Positions 7,796-17,435 are shown, counted from the first letter of the stretch. The stretch: DNA of 39,209 nucleotides from Eubacteriaceae bacterium (GCA_012838085.1 DUPX01000126.1:1-39209); one strand, 5' to 3'. Notes: generated by a model not told the origin, from the letters alone. Numbers and translations are program-made.

Positions 7796-10700
7796 TTAAC
7801 AAATTTTTATACAGTCTTCTCCAAGTATATCCTTTAGAATATCCATTAATTCTTTGCTAGCATTTACCCACAACCCTCTATCTGCTATAGTTTTCAGCCT
7901 ATTTGATTCAAAGTATACAATCACTGGTGTATTTCCCTTATGTTCTCTTAATATAGGTCTTATCTTCTCAAATATTGAGTTGGCTATACCTATGGGAATT
8001 TTAATATATAGTTTCTCTGTCTTTATATTTACCAATGGGGATATTCTATTTGATATTATTACTGGTTCCTCTTCTTCTTTTGTATTTAATCTTCCCTCTA
8101 TTAAAACTATTTTATCCATCTCTATTAGATGGGAAAAATTTTCATATACAGGGGGAAAAGCAATAATTTCCATAGTTCCAAATAGGTCTTCTAATAAAAT
8201 AAATGCCATCATATTATTGTTTTTCGTTAATTTTCTTTGTATCTTAGTAATCATTCCTCCTACTATAACCTTTTGCCCATCATATAATGGGGTATTACCT
8301 TTCCCTTCACTGTATTCATTGATTTTAACACTGGTTATTGATACCTTTTGTCTTAATATGTCCTCATATTCTGAAAGGGGATGACCAGTTATATAAAATC
8401 CTACCATTTCCTTTTCCATAGAAAGTTTTATCTTATTTTCATACTCGGGAATATCAGGCAAAATATCCAACTTAACATTTTCCTTTTCATCCTCTCCCAT
8501 AGTTTCAAATAGAGATAGCTGTCCCTTTAAATTTTTTCTTCTGTCTTGGATAATGCCATCTATTATTTTATCATACACTGCCATTAGTTGGGCTCTGTAT
8601 ATATCAAAGGAATCAAAGGCGCCACATTTTATTAGGCCTTCTAAAGCTCTTTTATTTAGGTCTTTAAAGTCTAGCTTTTCACAGAAGTCCATAAAGGAAA
8701 TAAATTTCCCTTTTTTCTCCCTTGCCTCTATTATAGATTTTATTGCATTTATTCCTACATTTTTTACTGCAGCCAGTCCAAAACGGATTTTACCATCTAC
8801 TACTGTAAAATTTATAAAGCTTTCATTTACATCTGGTGGCAATATGGTAATGCCCATACTTCGACAATTTTGTATATATTGTGCCACCTTATTATTATTT
8901 CCCATGACACTGGTTAATAGTGCAGCCATAAACTCTGCAGGATAATGTGCCTTTAGCCAAGCTGTTTGATATGCAATTACTGCATAGGCCGCCGCATGGG
9001 ACTTATTAAAGGCATAGTTTGCAAAGTCAATCATTTGATCAAATATTTTATTTGCGATTTCCTTGGATACTCCCTTTCTTATGGCCCCTTCAACAATGAT
9101 ATTCCCTTCATTATCGTCCTCACCATATATAAATACCTTTCTTTCTCTTTCCATTATATCCATCTTTTTCTTAGACATGGCCCTTCGAACCATATCACTT
9201 CTAGCCATAGAATATCCTGCTACATCCCTCACAATTTGCATAACCTGTTCTTGATAGATTATACAGCCATAGGTTACATTTAAAATTGGTTCCAAAACCT
9301 TATGGAGATATTGAATCTTTGTGGGGTTTTTCTTATTTGTTACATAGGTAGGTATTTGTTCCATAGGGCCTGGTCTATAAAGGGCTACCCCTGCCACAAT
9401 ATCCTCAAAGGAGTCAGGTTTCAATTCCTTCATAAATTGTTGCATCCCACTACTTTCCAACTGGAAAATTCCTAGTGTATCCCCATCACTAATTAAATTA
9501 AAAGTTTTTTTATCGTCAAAGGTGATATTATCTATATCGATATCTATATTTTTACTAAGTTTTATATTTTCTATTGTATCCCTTATAACTGTTAGAGTTC
9601 TTAGGCCTAAAAAGTCCATCTTTAGTAGGCCTAGTTCTTCAAGTATTCCCATAGGATATTGGGTGGTAATACAATCATTGTGCATATATAAGGGAACATG
9701 TTCTACTACTGGCCTATTAGAAATAACCACCCCTGCAGCATGGGTGGAGGCATGTCTTGGCAAGCCTTCAACAGATTTTGCTATCTCTATTAGAGAATTT
9801 ACCTCCTCTTCTTCTTGATGAATCTTCGCCAGCTCACTATTTACCTCTAAAGCCTTTTCTATTGTCATCCCTATTTCCATAGGTACTTGTTTTGCTATAA
9901 AGTCTACCTTCCCATAAGGTATATTAAGGGCCCTGCCCACATCCCGAATAGCCGCCCTAGCCGCCATAGTACCAAAGGTAATTATCTGTGCTACCCGGTC
10001 CTCTCCGTATTTTCCAATAACATATTCTATAACTTCCCCTCGACGTTCATAACAAAAATCTATATCAATATCCGGCATACTAATACGATCAGGATTTAAA
10101 AATCTTTCAAAGATTAGATTGTATTTCAATGGATCTATTGTTGTAATATCTAGAGCATAGGACACAAGGCTTCCAGCAGCACTTCCCCTACCTGGTCCAA
10201 CCATAATTTTATTGTCCTTGGCATATTTAATAAAATCCCATACTATGAGAAAATAGTCTTCATATCCCATTTGATTTATTATAGTTAATTCATGGTTTAA
10301 CCTTTCTAATATATTGTCTTCTAATATAGGGTATTTCTTTTTCAACCCCTCAATACATAGCTTCTTTAAAAAGCTAGTACTAATTTCATTATTTGGAACA
10401 TCATATTTTGGTAGGTGAGTCTTATTAAATTCTATATCTACATTGCATTGGCTAGCAATTTTTTTAGTGTTTTCTATTGCTTCTGGTACCTGTCCAAAGA
10501 GGCCTTCCATTTCCTCTGGGGATTTTAAATAAAACTCCTCCCCTGGAAATTTCATTCTATCCTCTTCCTCCACATTTGTTCCTGTTTGGATGCATAGTAA
10601 AATATCGTGGGCGATGGCATCTTCCTTTTTTATATAGTGAACATCATTGGTAGCCACCAGGGGAACATCCATTTCCTTAGCTATAGATATTAATTGGTGG

Positions 10701-11260
10701 TTTAATTCTATTTGTTCTGCCAACCCATGATTTTGCAATTCTAAATAAAAATTTTCTTTACCAAATATTTCTTGATATTCTACGATTAATTCCTGGGCTA
10801 GTTTTTTGTTGTTATTTAATATTGCTTGGGGTATTTCTCCGGCTATACAAGCACTTAAGCAGATGATACCTTCACTATATTTGGCTAATAGCTCTCTATC
10901 CACTCGAGGCTTATAATAAAATCCTCGTATATAGCCTTGGGATACTATTACTTTTAAATTGTCATATCCTTTTTGATTTTTTGCCAATAGGACAAGGTGG
11001 CTTTGGTTCTGGTCTATACCGGGTTCTTTATCTTCCAGCCTTCTACTGGCAATATAAACTTCACAACCTAATATAGGTTTAATACCTTGAGCCTTTGCCT
11101 CTTTATAAAAATCAATAACCCCAAACATTGCTCCATGGTCTGTAATGGCTATACTGTCCATATTTAATTCTTTTGTTCTCTTTATTAAGTTTTTTATTCT
11201 GCTGGAACCGTCTAATAGACTGTACTCGGTATGAACATGTAAATGTGTAAAGTTTCCCAT
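7796..11260 (-). CDS. dnaE: DNA polymerase III alpha subunit
   Basis: This 1154-residue replicative C-family polymerase has an N-terminal PHP domain (HLHVHTEYSLLDG at about 7-19, ITDHGAMFG at 39-47). The palm has the phosphate-binding GPGRGSAAGS (355-364) and the catalytic acidic motif PDIDIDF (396-402), matching the two Asp of E. coli DnaE. Fingers with YQEQVMQI and the FNKSHAAAYA segment follow, then a helix-hairpin-helix region and an OB-fold near residues 990-1080. Length is normal for DnaE without a proofreading domain. The ATG follows AGGAGG with whiA's stop just upstream (11-base gap), so it is co-transcribed with whiA. Low-GC Firmicutes usually also carry PolC, which is not in this window. 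Confidence 0.97.
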   Translation of the reverse strand: MGNFTHLHVHTEYSLLDGSSRIKNLIKRTKELNMDSIAITDHGAMFGVIDFYKEAKAQGIKPILGCEVYIASRRLEDKEPGIDQNQSHLVLLAKNQKGYDNLKVIVSQGYIRGFYYKPRVDRELLAKYSEGIICLSACIAGEIPQAILNNNKKLAQELIVEYQEIFGKENFYLELQNHGLAEQIELNHQLISIAKEMDVPLVATNDVHYIKKEDAIAHDILLCIQTGTNVEEEDRMKFPGEEFYLKSPEEMEGLFGQVPEAIENTKKIASQCNVDIEFNKTHLPKYDVPNNEISTSFLKKLCIEGLKKKYPILEDNILERLNHELTIINQMGYEDYFLIVWDFIKYAKDNKIMVGPGRGSAAGSLVSYALDITTIDPLKYNLIFERFLNPDRISMPDIDIDFCYERRGEVIEYVIGKYGEDRVAQIITFGTMAARAAIRDVGRALNIPYGKVDFIAKQVPMEIGMTIEKALEVNSELAKIHQEEEEVNSLIEIAKSVEGLPRHASTHAAGVVISNRPVVEHVPLYMHNDCITTQYPMGILEELGLLKMDFLGLRTLTVIRDTIENIKLSKNIDIDIDNITFDDKKTFNLISDGDTLGIFQLESSGMQQFMKELKPDSFEDIVAGVALYRPGPMEQIPTYVTNKKNPTKIQYLHKVLEPILNVTYGCIIYQEQVMQIVRDVAGYSMARSDMVRRAMSKKKMDIMERERKVFIYGEDDNEGNIIVEGAIRKGVSKEIANKIFDQMIDFANYAFNKSHAAAYAVIAYQTAWLKAHYPAEFMAALLTSVMGNNNKVAQYIQNCRSMGITILPPDVNESFINFTVVDGKIRFGLAAVKNVGINAIKSIIEAREKKGKFISFMDFCEKLDFKDLNKRALEGLIKCGAFDSFDIYRAQLMAVYDKIIDGIIQDRRKNLKGQLSLFETMGEDEKENVKLDILPDIPEYENKIKLSMEKEMVGFYITGHPLSEYEDILRQKVSITSVKINEYSEGKGNTPLYDGQKVIVGGMITKIQRKLTKNNNMMAFILLEDLFGTMEIIAFPPVYENFSHLIEMDKIVLIEGRLNTKEEEEPVIISNRISPLVNIKTEKLYIKIPIGIANSIFEKIRPILREHKGNTPVIVYFESNRLKTIADRGLWVNASKELMDILKDILGEDCIKIC

Positions 11261-11271
11261 GGGGTTTCCTC

Positions 11272-12243
11272 CTATCGGTCGCCTCTATTATCTTTTATCT
11301 TTAGATCTTCTGCTATCTTATCTATTTTTCTTAATCTATGGTTAATTCCTGACTTGCCTATTGGGGGAATTAGCATCTTTCCTAATTCCTTTAGACTGGC
11401 CTCCTGATAATTAAGTCTTAATTCTGCAACCTCCCTAAGATTAGGTGGTAATTTAGATAAACCCATATTATCCTTTATATATTTTATATTCTCTATTTGT
11501 CTAAGGGCCGCATTCACTGTTTTACTTAGATTTGCAGTTTCACAATTTACAATACGGTTTACATTATTTCGCATATCCTTAAAAATTCTTATGTTTTCTA
11601 ATTCAAATAGAGCATTGTGGGCCTGTATAATATTTAGAATAGTAACTATTTGTTCCCCTTCCTTTAAATAAACAACAAAGTTATTTTTCCTTTGTACTAC
11701 TTTTGCGGAAAGGCCAAAGCTATTTATTAGCTTGCATAGTTCATAAGAGTATTTTTCATTAAAGGTGACAAATTCTAAATGATAGGTCTTTTCTGGATCT
11801 GATATGGAGCCCCCTCCCAAGAAGGCCCCCCTTAAATATGCCCTTTTACACTTTTCTTCTTCTATAAGTTTTTTAGGTATTTCATAATTTATTTCTTTAA
11901 CATTGCTTTCCGGGTTTTGCTTTATTATACCTGTCTGAAGAAGTATATCCTCTGCCCCTAAGGCAGAAGAAACAACAATGGAATATATATTATTCTTTTT
12001 TAATTGGGCATTTTTCTTCACTGATAATTCTGTCTGGGTACCAAATTTAATCTTTAATAAGCTAAATACTCTCCTAGCTATAGCTGGATTTTCTGTTGTA
12101 ATTTTAAAACCTATATTGGATTTTCCACTGAAGAATATAGTGCCACCCATGTGAATTAAAGCAGATAGTTCTGCTAAGGCAGCTTTATTATTACCTATTG
12201 GAATTCTAGAAATTTCGTTCTTTGTTCTAGTTGAAAAGGTCAT
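11272..12243 (-). CDS. whiA: WhiA family DNA-binding protein
   Basis: This 323-residue protein has the WhiA layout: an N-terminal LAGLIDADG-like fold (MTFSTRTKNEISRI onward, with CKRAYLRGAFLGGGSISDP near the middle) and a C-terminal helix-turn-helix (about 265-320, EVAELRLNYQEASLKELG and GKSGINHRLRKI). WhiA affects sporulation in Streptomyces and division or chromosome segregation in Bacillus, where its biochemical role is less clear. I prefer the ATG at 12243. An in-frame GTG four codons earlier overlaps the AAGTGGTG ribosome-like site. The usual Firmicute order is rapZ-yvcK-whiA, but here a serine operon in opposite orientation separates whiA from yvcK. A promoter is visible upstream. Confidence 0.94.
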   Translation of the reverse strand: MTFSTRTKNEISRIPIGNNKAALAELSALIHMGGTIFFSGKSNIGFKITTENPAIARRVFSLLKIKFGTQTELSVKKNAQLKKNNIYSIVVSSALGAEDILLQTGIIKQNPESNVKEINYEIPKKLIEEEKCKRAYLRGAFLGGGSISDPEKTYHLEFVTFNEKYSYELCKLINSFGLSAKVVQRKNNFVVYLKEGEQIVTILNIIQAHNALFELENIRIFKDMRNNVNRIVNCETANLSKTVNAALRQIENIKYIKDNMGLSKLPPNLREVAELRLNYQEASLKELGKMLIPPIGKSGINHRLRKIDKIAEDLKIKDNRGDR

Positions 12244-12273
12244 TTTTTTCACCACTTTTGATGCTTTTACTAT

Positions 12274-12301
12274 ATTGTATCCTATACATAAATTAAATCA
12301 A
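12274..12301 (-). promoter_or_regulatory. Sigma-A type promoter for whiA-dnaE
   Basis: On the minus strand, TTGATT (12296-12301) and TACAAT (12274-12279) have a 16-base spacer and lie about 30 bases upstream of the whiA ATG. It diverges from the candidate serine-operon promoter about 30 bases away. Confidence 0.55.
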
Positions 12302-12331
12302 ATCAATTTTAAAAAATCTCTACCTAAACCC

Positions 12332-12360
12332 TTGACTATTTTTAGAATAGATGATAAGTT
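12332..12360 (+). promoter_or_regulatory. Candidate promoter of the T-box serine operon
   Basis: TTGACT (12332-12337) is a good -35 box. The -10 is weaker, with TAAGTT at 12355-12360 (17-base spacer) as the best-spaced match. Transcription from here would start just before the T-box Stem I region. Confidence 0.4.
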
Positions 12361-12374
12361 TTATATTAATATTA

Positions 12375-12634
12375 TAAAGACTGTGAAGGAAAGTTTTGTT
12401 AAGGATTGTTTTTTAGAGAGTCAGTGGCTGGTGTAAACTGATAGACGTCTTATCAAAATAGCGTTCTGGAGTTATTAAGCTGAAATAGTAGTAGGTTTAA
12501 TCGGGTAAGTCCGTTATGATTTGTAGATAGTGTTTCACTACCTACCGAGGCTATTATTGTGAAATAATAGTGAATTAGGGTGGTATCGCGAAGGAGTCCT
12601 TTCGCCCCGAATTATTGGGGTGGAAGGTTTTTTT
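12375..12634 (+). promoter_or_regulatory. T-box riboswitch, probably serine tRNA specific
   Basis: The leader has the T-box hallmarks in order: AGAGAG (12415-12420), the Stem I apical segment GTGGCTGGTGTAAAC, a specifier region, the T-box sequence AGGGTGGTATCGCG (12577-12590) and a terminator. The terminator pairs CCTTTCGCCCC with GGGGTGGAAGG and ends in a T7 run (12598-12634). The T-box overlaps the 5' side of the competing antiterminator as expected. Visual alignment to other leaders that end Stem I with CTGGAGTT places the specifier at AGC (12460-12462), a serine codon. This agrees with the downstream serine biosynthesis genes. Uncharged tRNA-Ser should favour read-through. The exact specifier frame is inferred; the T-box itself is secure. 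Confidence 0.92.
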
Positions 12635-12674
12635 ATTTAGCAATTATGTTTTATATCTTAAAGGAGGAATTATA

Positions 12675-13841
12675 ATGTTTAATGAGTATCAACATTTGAG
12701 AATACCCGGGCCAACGCCTATTTCTCCCGAGGTAGAAAGGGAAATGAGTAAAACAATTCTTGGCCATAGAAGTAAGGATTTTTCAGATATATTTAAAGAT
12801 ACCTGCGAGAAAGCTAAAGGTATTTTTAAGACTAAGGAGGATGTCTTTATAATTGCAGCCAGTGGTACAGGGGCATTGGAAATGGCTGTAGCAAATATTG
12901 TAGAACCTGATGATAAGGTATTAGTCATTCAAACAGGAGTTTTTGGAGAGCGATTTGCCAAAATCAATGCTGCCTTTAGGGCTAATGTAATAGTTGACAA
13001 ATATGAATTAGGGGAGGTAGCAAACCCCCAAAGAATTAAAAAAATATTATCAGAAAATCCTGATATCAAGGCTGTTTTTCTTACCCATTGTGAAACTTCC
13101 ACAACGGTAGTAAACCCAATAAAAGAAATAGGGGAAATTGTAAAAGACACCCCCGCAATACTTATAGTGGACAGTGTTTCTGGATTGGTGGGTATGGACT
13201 TGAATATGGATGATTGGAGAATTGATATTGTGGTAACAGCTTCCCATAAAGCTTTGGGATTAGCCCCTGGACTTGCCCTTATCTCTGTTAGCCAAAAGGC
13301 ATGGGCAATAATAGAAGACCACAAGGGACCAAAGTTTTATTTTGATTTAATCTCCTATAGAAAGAACATGAAAAACAATACTACCCCCTTTACTGGCCCT
13401 GTTACATTGGTATTTGGTTTATCCAAATCTTTGGACAAGATAAATAATGAAGGGTTGGATAATGTCTTTAGAAGGCATATGCTAATTAAAAATATGTTAA
13501 GAGCTGCCGTTAGGGCCATTGGATTAGATTTATTTATAGAAGATGATAATAGTGCTTCCGCTACTGTAACTGGCATAAAGGGAAATTTTCAGATAGATGT
13601 TAATGAACTTATTAGTGTCTTAAAGGAGGACTATAAAATTATAATTGCAGGGGGCCAAGGGGATCTTAAAGGCAAGATATTTAGAATAGGTCATATGGGT
13701 TATATTCATCCCTTAGATATTTTAACAACTATTAGTGGTTTGGAGATGGCCCTTAAACAATTAGGTTACCCTGTAGAACTTGGAGCAGGCATAAGAGCAG
13801 CAGAGGAGGTTTGGTGTGATGAAAAGGGTATTAGTAAGTGA
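12675..13841 (+). CDS. Class V aminotransferase (serine-pyruvate/alanine-glyoxylate type), likely phosphoserine aminotransferase
   Basis: This 388-residue PLP enzyme of the class V aminotransferase fold has SGTGA (63-67) for the cofactor phosphate, D166 in IVDSVSG, and K192 in VVTASHKALGLAPG as the Schiff-base lysine. The sequence resembles alanine-glyoxylate/serine-pyruvate aminotransferases more than classic SerC. It sits directly before serA (23-base overlap) behind a T-box with a probable serine specifier. I therefore infer that it converts 3-phosphohydroxypyruvate and glutamate to phosphoserine, as related class V enzymes do in methanogens. The start is the ATG after a perfect AAGGAGG. 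An upstream in-frame TTG at 12615 lies inside the T-box terminator and is not credible. Confidence 0.85.
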   Translation: MFNEYQHLRIPGPTPISPEVEREMSKTILGHRSKDFSDIFKDTCEKAKGIFKTKEDVFIIAASGTGALEMAVANIVEPDDKVLVIQTGVFGERFAKINAAFRANVIVDKYELGEVANPQRIKKILSENPDIKAVFLTHCETSTTVVNPIKEIGEIVKDTPAILIVDSVSGLVGMDLNMDDWRIDIVVTASHKALGLAPGLALISVSQKAWAIIEDHKGPKFYFDLISYRKNMKNNTTPFTGPVTLVFGLSKSLDKINNEGLDNVFRRHMLIKNMLRAAVRAIGLDLFIEDDNSASATVTGIKGNFQIDVNELISVLKEDYKIIIAGGQGDLKGKIFRIGHMGYIHPLDILTTISGLEMALKQLGYPVELGAGIRAAEEVWCDEKGISK

Positions 13842-15405
13842 TAATATATCAAAAACAGGATTAAAATGTTTATTAGATGCTGAAGATGTAGAGGTAGATA
13901 TTAAGACAGATTTAAGTCCCGATGAACTTAAATCTATAATAGGAAACTATCATGGATTACTGGTAAGAAGTCAAACAAAGGTAACAAAGGAGATTATTAC
14001 TGCGGCTAAAAACTTATTGGTTATCGGCAGGGCAGGTGTAGGTATTGACAATATTGATTTAAAAACTGCTACCGAGCATGGTATAGCAGTGATAAATGCC
14101 CCAGATGGAAACACCATATCCACAACAGAGCTTAGCTTTGCAATGCTAATGTCTTTGGCAAGATGGCTTCCCCAGGCTCATGGGGATTTAAAAATGGGTC
14201 AATGGAATAGAAAAAAATATGTAGGTGTGGAGTTAAATAATAAGGTGCTAGGCATTATAGGTATTGGCCGCATTGGCAGTGGAATGGCCAAAAGGGCAAA
14301 AGCCTTTAATATGAATGTTATTGCCTATGACCCCTTTATTACTGAGGAGCAGGCGAAAAAGCTTGGAATTAGAATTGGCACCTTAGAAGAAGTTATTCAG
14401 CAATCAGACTTTATAACTATCCATACTCCCCTTACTAAGGAAACAAAATATTTGTTAGATGATGATGAATTTAATCAGATGAAAAAGGGAGTCAGAATAA
14501 TTAATTGTGCCAGGGGAGGTATTATTAGAGAGGAAGCCCTGATTAGAGCATTAGATGAGGGTATTGTTGAGGGAGCTGCCCTTGATGTATTTGAAAATGA
14601 ACCTCCTGTAGATAGCCCCATAATAAAGCATCCTAGGATTATCACTACACCCCATTTAGGTGCTTCCACTAAAGAGGCCCAATTAAATGTTGCTGTAGAT
14701 GTGGCTCAGGAAATATATAATTACTTATCTGGAGTACCCTTTAAGAATGCAATTAATATGCCCTCACTGCCTCCAGATATTCTAAATCATATAAGACCTT
14801 TTATTGTGTTGGCAGAAAAATTAGGAGCCTTTATTTCAAATATAATCAATGGTGCTATTCAAAAAATTGAGATTACCTATTCTGGTGATATTGCAGAACA
14901 GGAAATTGATTATCTAACCAGAAATATTATTAAAGGAATTTTACGCCCCCATATGGGCATTAGTGAAATTAATGATGTTAATGCAGAAATCATGGCAAAG
15001 AGAAGAAATATAGAAGTAAGGGATATCCGTTCCTCTAAAACCCATGGTTTTACTAATCTAATAACTGTAAGACTGACTACTAATGAGGAAGAAAAATATA
15101 TATCTGGCACCCTATTAAATGGGTATGGTCCAAGGTTTGTAAACTTTAATGGTTCCACCATTGATGTTATTCCTGAAGGGCATTTAATTATAACTGACCA
15201 TATTGATAGACCTGGAATAATTGGAAAATTTGGCACCATACTGGGAAATAGTAATATTAATATTGGAAATATGCAGGTAGGCCGAAATAAACTTAAAGGC
15301 ACCGCTATTGGTATCTTTGGAGTGGACAAGGAAGTGGATGATAGTTTACTAGATGAGCTAGCTAAGGTGGAAAATGTAATTAATACCTATTATATGGAAT
15401 TATAA
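13819..15405 (+). CDS. serA: D-3-phosphoglycerate dehydrogenase (long form with ACT domain)
   Basis: This 528-residue enzyme oxidises 3-phosphoglycerate to 3-phosphohydroxypyruvate, the first step of serine synthesis. The NAD fold shows GIGRIGSG (148-155). Catalytic residues are R232 in NCARGG, E261 in FENEPP and H279 in TTPHLGAST. Beyond the catalytic core is an allosteric substrate-binding-like region (about 315-450) and a C-terminal ACT domain (HLIITDHIDRPGIIGKFG), which suggests feedback by serine. The ATG at 13819 is about nine bases after GAGGAGG. The adjacent GTG at 13816 is possible. It overlaps the aminotransferase by 23 bases, so the two are translationally coupled. No phosphoserine phosphatase gene lies nearby. 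The operon converges on yvcK. Confidence 0.95.
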   Translation: MKRVLVSDNISKTGLKCLLDAEDVEVDIKTDLSPDELKSIIGNYHGLLVRSQTKVTKEIITAAKNLLVIGRAGVGIDNIDLKTATEHGIAVINAPDGNTISTTELSFAMLMSLARWLPQAHGDLKMGQWNRKKYVGVELNNKVLGIIGIGRIGSGMAKRAKAFNMNVIAYDPFITEEQAKKLGIRIGTLEEVIQQSDFITIHTPLTKETKYLLDDDEFNQMKKGVRIINCARGGIIREEALIRALDEGIVEGAALDVFENEPPVDSPIIKHPRIITTPHLGASTKEAQLNVAVDVAQEIYNYLSGVPFKNAINMPSLPPDILNHIRPFIVLAEKLGAFISNIINGAIQKIEITYSGDIAEQEIDYLTRNIIKGILRPHMGISEINDVNAEIMAKRRNIEVRDIRSSKTHGFTNLITVRLTTNEEEKYISGTLLNGYGPRFVNFNGSTIDVIPEGHLIITDHIDRPGIIGKFGTILGNSNINIGNMQVGRNKLKGTAIGIFGVDKEVDDSLLDELAKVENVINTYYMEL

Positions 15406-15470
15406 TTTAATGGGTTGATATTGCTCTTCTGGACTATTAAAATACAGCTATATTTTATCAATGATAATAT

Positions 15471-15496
15471 TTGGGCGGACAGAGATGTCCGCCCAA
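15471..15496. terminator. Strong hairpin between convergent serA and yvcK
   Basis: A perfect 11-bp stem, TTGGGCGGACA/TGTCCGCCCAA, with a GAGA tetraloop is the only GC-rich patch between the two stop codons. It sits where a bidirectional terminator is expected, but neither side carries a real T run, so termination may be inefficient or may work as an RNA end-protecting hairpin. Confidence 0.55.
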
Positions 15497-15502
15497 GAAT
15501 TA

Positions 15503-16564
15503 TTAGGAATTATCTTTATATATTCTCAGTAATTGCATTAAATGATTGTAATCCATATTTCTTGTTATATCTTTAGACAGTTTTTCCTCAGCTATTAATT
15601 TAAATATTGAATAGGCTAGTTTATCCCCATCATGTCTAACATAATTTTTTTTAACTTCTACATAGTCATCAATTATAAATTTATAAGGGCAATCAGAGTC
15701 TTCTCCTTCACAGGGCACCAGATTTGCCCCTTCCATTCTGTATTTATCCACTAGATAGTCTGGAATCTTGCCATTATTGGAAATAATATAATCAATGATA
15801 GGATTTTTCTCTTCATTAGTATGATTGAGAATGGCTTCCACATGGTCCATTATTGTATAGTTATCTGTCTCTCCTGGCTGGGTCATTATATTAGTTATAT
15901 ATATCTTAATAGCATTAGAGGCACATATTCCCTCCACCAATCCCTCTACTAAAAGATTGGGGATAATACTTGTATAAAGACTGCCTGGACCTAAGATAAT
16001 GGCATCTGCTTCTTCTATTGCCTCTAGAGCAAACTCTAAAGGGGCAACTTTTGGAGGATGGATGGAAACTCTTTTAATGTGGGTTTTCTTTTCTAATGCA
16101 ACCTTAGGAATTTGAGATTCCCCTGATACTAATTCTCCACTTTCTAATTCTGCAATCAAGGTTATATCCTCTAATGTTACCGGCAATACCGTACCCTTTA
16201 CCTTTAAAACATCACTGATTTTTCTAATGGCCTCTTCAAAATTCCCGGTTATCTCATTCATTGCTGCAATTAATAAATTACCAAAATTTTGTCCCTTAAG
16301 GGTACCCTCTTCAAATCGATATTGAAGAAGTTGCTCCATTATGGGTTCAGTATCTGCTAAGGCAAGGATACAGCTTCTAATATCCCCGGGAGGCAACATT
16401 CCTAAATCTTCCCTTAACTTGCCGGAGCTCCCTCCATCATCGGCAACGGTTATAATGGCAGTAATATTTGAGGTGTACTTCTTTAGCCCCCTTAATATAA
16501 CAGAGGTGCCCGTCCCACCACCTATTACTACTATTTTAGGTCCCCTTTTTAAATATTTAGCCAT
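15503..16564 (-). CDS. yvcK: YvcK/CofD-like gluconeogenesis factor (UPF0052)
   Basis: This 353-residue protein of the YvcK/MgfK family shows the UDP-sugar or nucleotide binding N-terminus [11 protein letters not shown] (11-21) and VADDGGSSG (40-48), then [16 protein letters not shown] further on. Bacillus YvcK is needed for growth on gluconeogenic carbon sources, binds UDP-sugars and influences cell shape through PBP1. Length is typical. The start is the ATG at 16564, overlapping the end of rapZ by eight bases in an ATGGCTAA arrangement, so translation is coupled. A longer reading to 16594 would add ten Lys/Arg-rich residues and lacks a ribosome site. It is the last gene of the hprK-murB-rapZ-yvcK run. 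Confidence 0.94.
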   Translation of the reverse strand: MAKYLKRGPKIVVIGGGTGTSVILRGLKKYTSNITAIITVADDGGSSGKLREDLGMLPPGDIRSCILALADTEPIMEQLLQYRFEEGTLKGQNFGNLLIAAMNEITGNFEEAIRKISDVLKVKGTVLPVTLEDITLIAELESGELVSGESQIPKVALEKKTHIKRVSIHPPKVAPLEFALEAIEEADAIILGPGSLYTSIIPNLLVEGLVEGICASNAIKIYITNIMTQPGETDNYTIMDHVEAILNHTNEEKNPIIDYIISNNGKIPDYLVDKYRMEGANLVPCEGEDSDCPYKFIIDDYVEVKKNYVRHDGDKLAYSIFKLIAEEKLSKDITRNMDYNHLMQLLRIYKDNS

Positions 16565-17435
16565 TTTCTTTCGCCTTTCTATCTTTATTAACATCTCTAT
16601 GATTTATAGCTACCCAATGACCCTTCTCCTTTAAACTTTCATATAAATGGTTGGATATTGTAACTGAACGATGCTGACCGCCTGTACAGCCTATTCCAAT
16701 TACCAGCTGATATTTACCTTCTTTAATATAAAAAGGAATTAAAAAATCAATCATATCTTCTAACTTATTAATGAATTCCATTGTTTCTGGAAAACCCAAC
16801 ACATATTCTTTAACTTCTTTATCCTTCCCTGATTGGGGTCGTAAATGTTCGATATAAAAAGGATTTGGCAAAAATCGCACATCAAAAATAAGATCTCCTT
16901 CCAAAGGTATCCCATGTTTAAAGCCAAAGGATAATATATTGATAAGCATTTTGCCTTGTTTTTCCTTATCCCTATATACCTTAACTATTTCTTCTTTTAA
17001 CTCCTTAGGTTTTAATCCTGAAGTATCAATAATATTGTCTGCCATTTCCTTAATAGTTTTTAATTTATTTCTTTCCTCTTTGATACCTTCAGATACTAAA
17101 CTAGAAGGTGCCAAGGGATGCTTTCTTCTGGTCTCTTTAAATCGCTTGATCAACACTTGGTCACTAGCATCTAAAAATAATATCTCATAGGAGTATTCCC
17201 CCATATTTAAGTCCTTAAGCTCTTCTATAAGATCATAAAAGAATATTCCCCCCCTAATATCTATAACTATGGCCACCTTATCCATTTTACCTTGGGATTG
17301 GATACATAGATCTACAAATTTTTGTATAAGCTTAGGTGGTAGGTTGTCTATACAATAATAATCTAAATCTTCAAATGCCTTAATGGCCTGACTCTTTCCC
17401 GCTCCTGATAATCCTGTAATTATTACAAAGCGCAT
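16557..17435 (-). CDS. rapZ: RapZ/YvcJ family P-loop nucleotide-binding protein
   Basis: This 292-residue protein has Walker A GLSGAGKS (8-15) at the N-terminus and the conserved C-terminal domain with [13 protein letters not shown] near residue 250. In E. coli, RapZ binds glucosamine-6-phosphate and regulates GlmS through small RNAs. In Bacillus the homologue YvcJ hydrolyses GTP and is linked to competence. The C-terminal domain also contains FGFKHGIP and [10 protein letters not shown], both characteristic of the family. The ATG follows AAAGGAGA. It lies 19 bases after murB and overlaps yvcK, consistent with one operon. Which of the known roles applies in this organism cannot be read here. 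Confidence 0.94.
   Translation of the reverse strand: MRFVIITGLSGAGKSQAIKAFEDLDYYCIDNLPPKLIQKFVDLCIQSQGKMDKVAIVIDIRGGIFFYDLIEELKDLNMGEYSYEILFLDASDQVLIKRFKETRRKHPLAPSSLVSEGIKEERNKLKTIKEMADNIIDTSGLKPKELKEEIVKVYRDKEKQGKMLINILSFGFKHGIPLEGDLIFDVRFLPNPFYIEHLRPQSGKDKEVKEYVLGFPETMEFINKLEDMIDFLIPFYIKEGKYQLVIGIGCTGGQHRSVTISNHLYESLKEKGHWVAINHRDVNKDRKAKENG

Noticed and set aside
7854-10099. Several long plus-strand reading frames opposite dnaE
   Set aside because: They are antisense to a clear full-length polymerase, have no ribosome sites and show no recognisable motifs.
12615-12674. Upstream in-frame TTG that would add 20 residues to the class V aminotransferase
   Set aside because: It lies inside the T-box terminator hairpin, has no ribosome site, and the ATG at 12675 has a perfect AAGGAGG.
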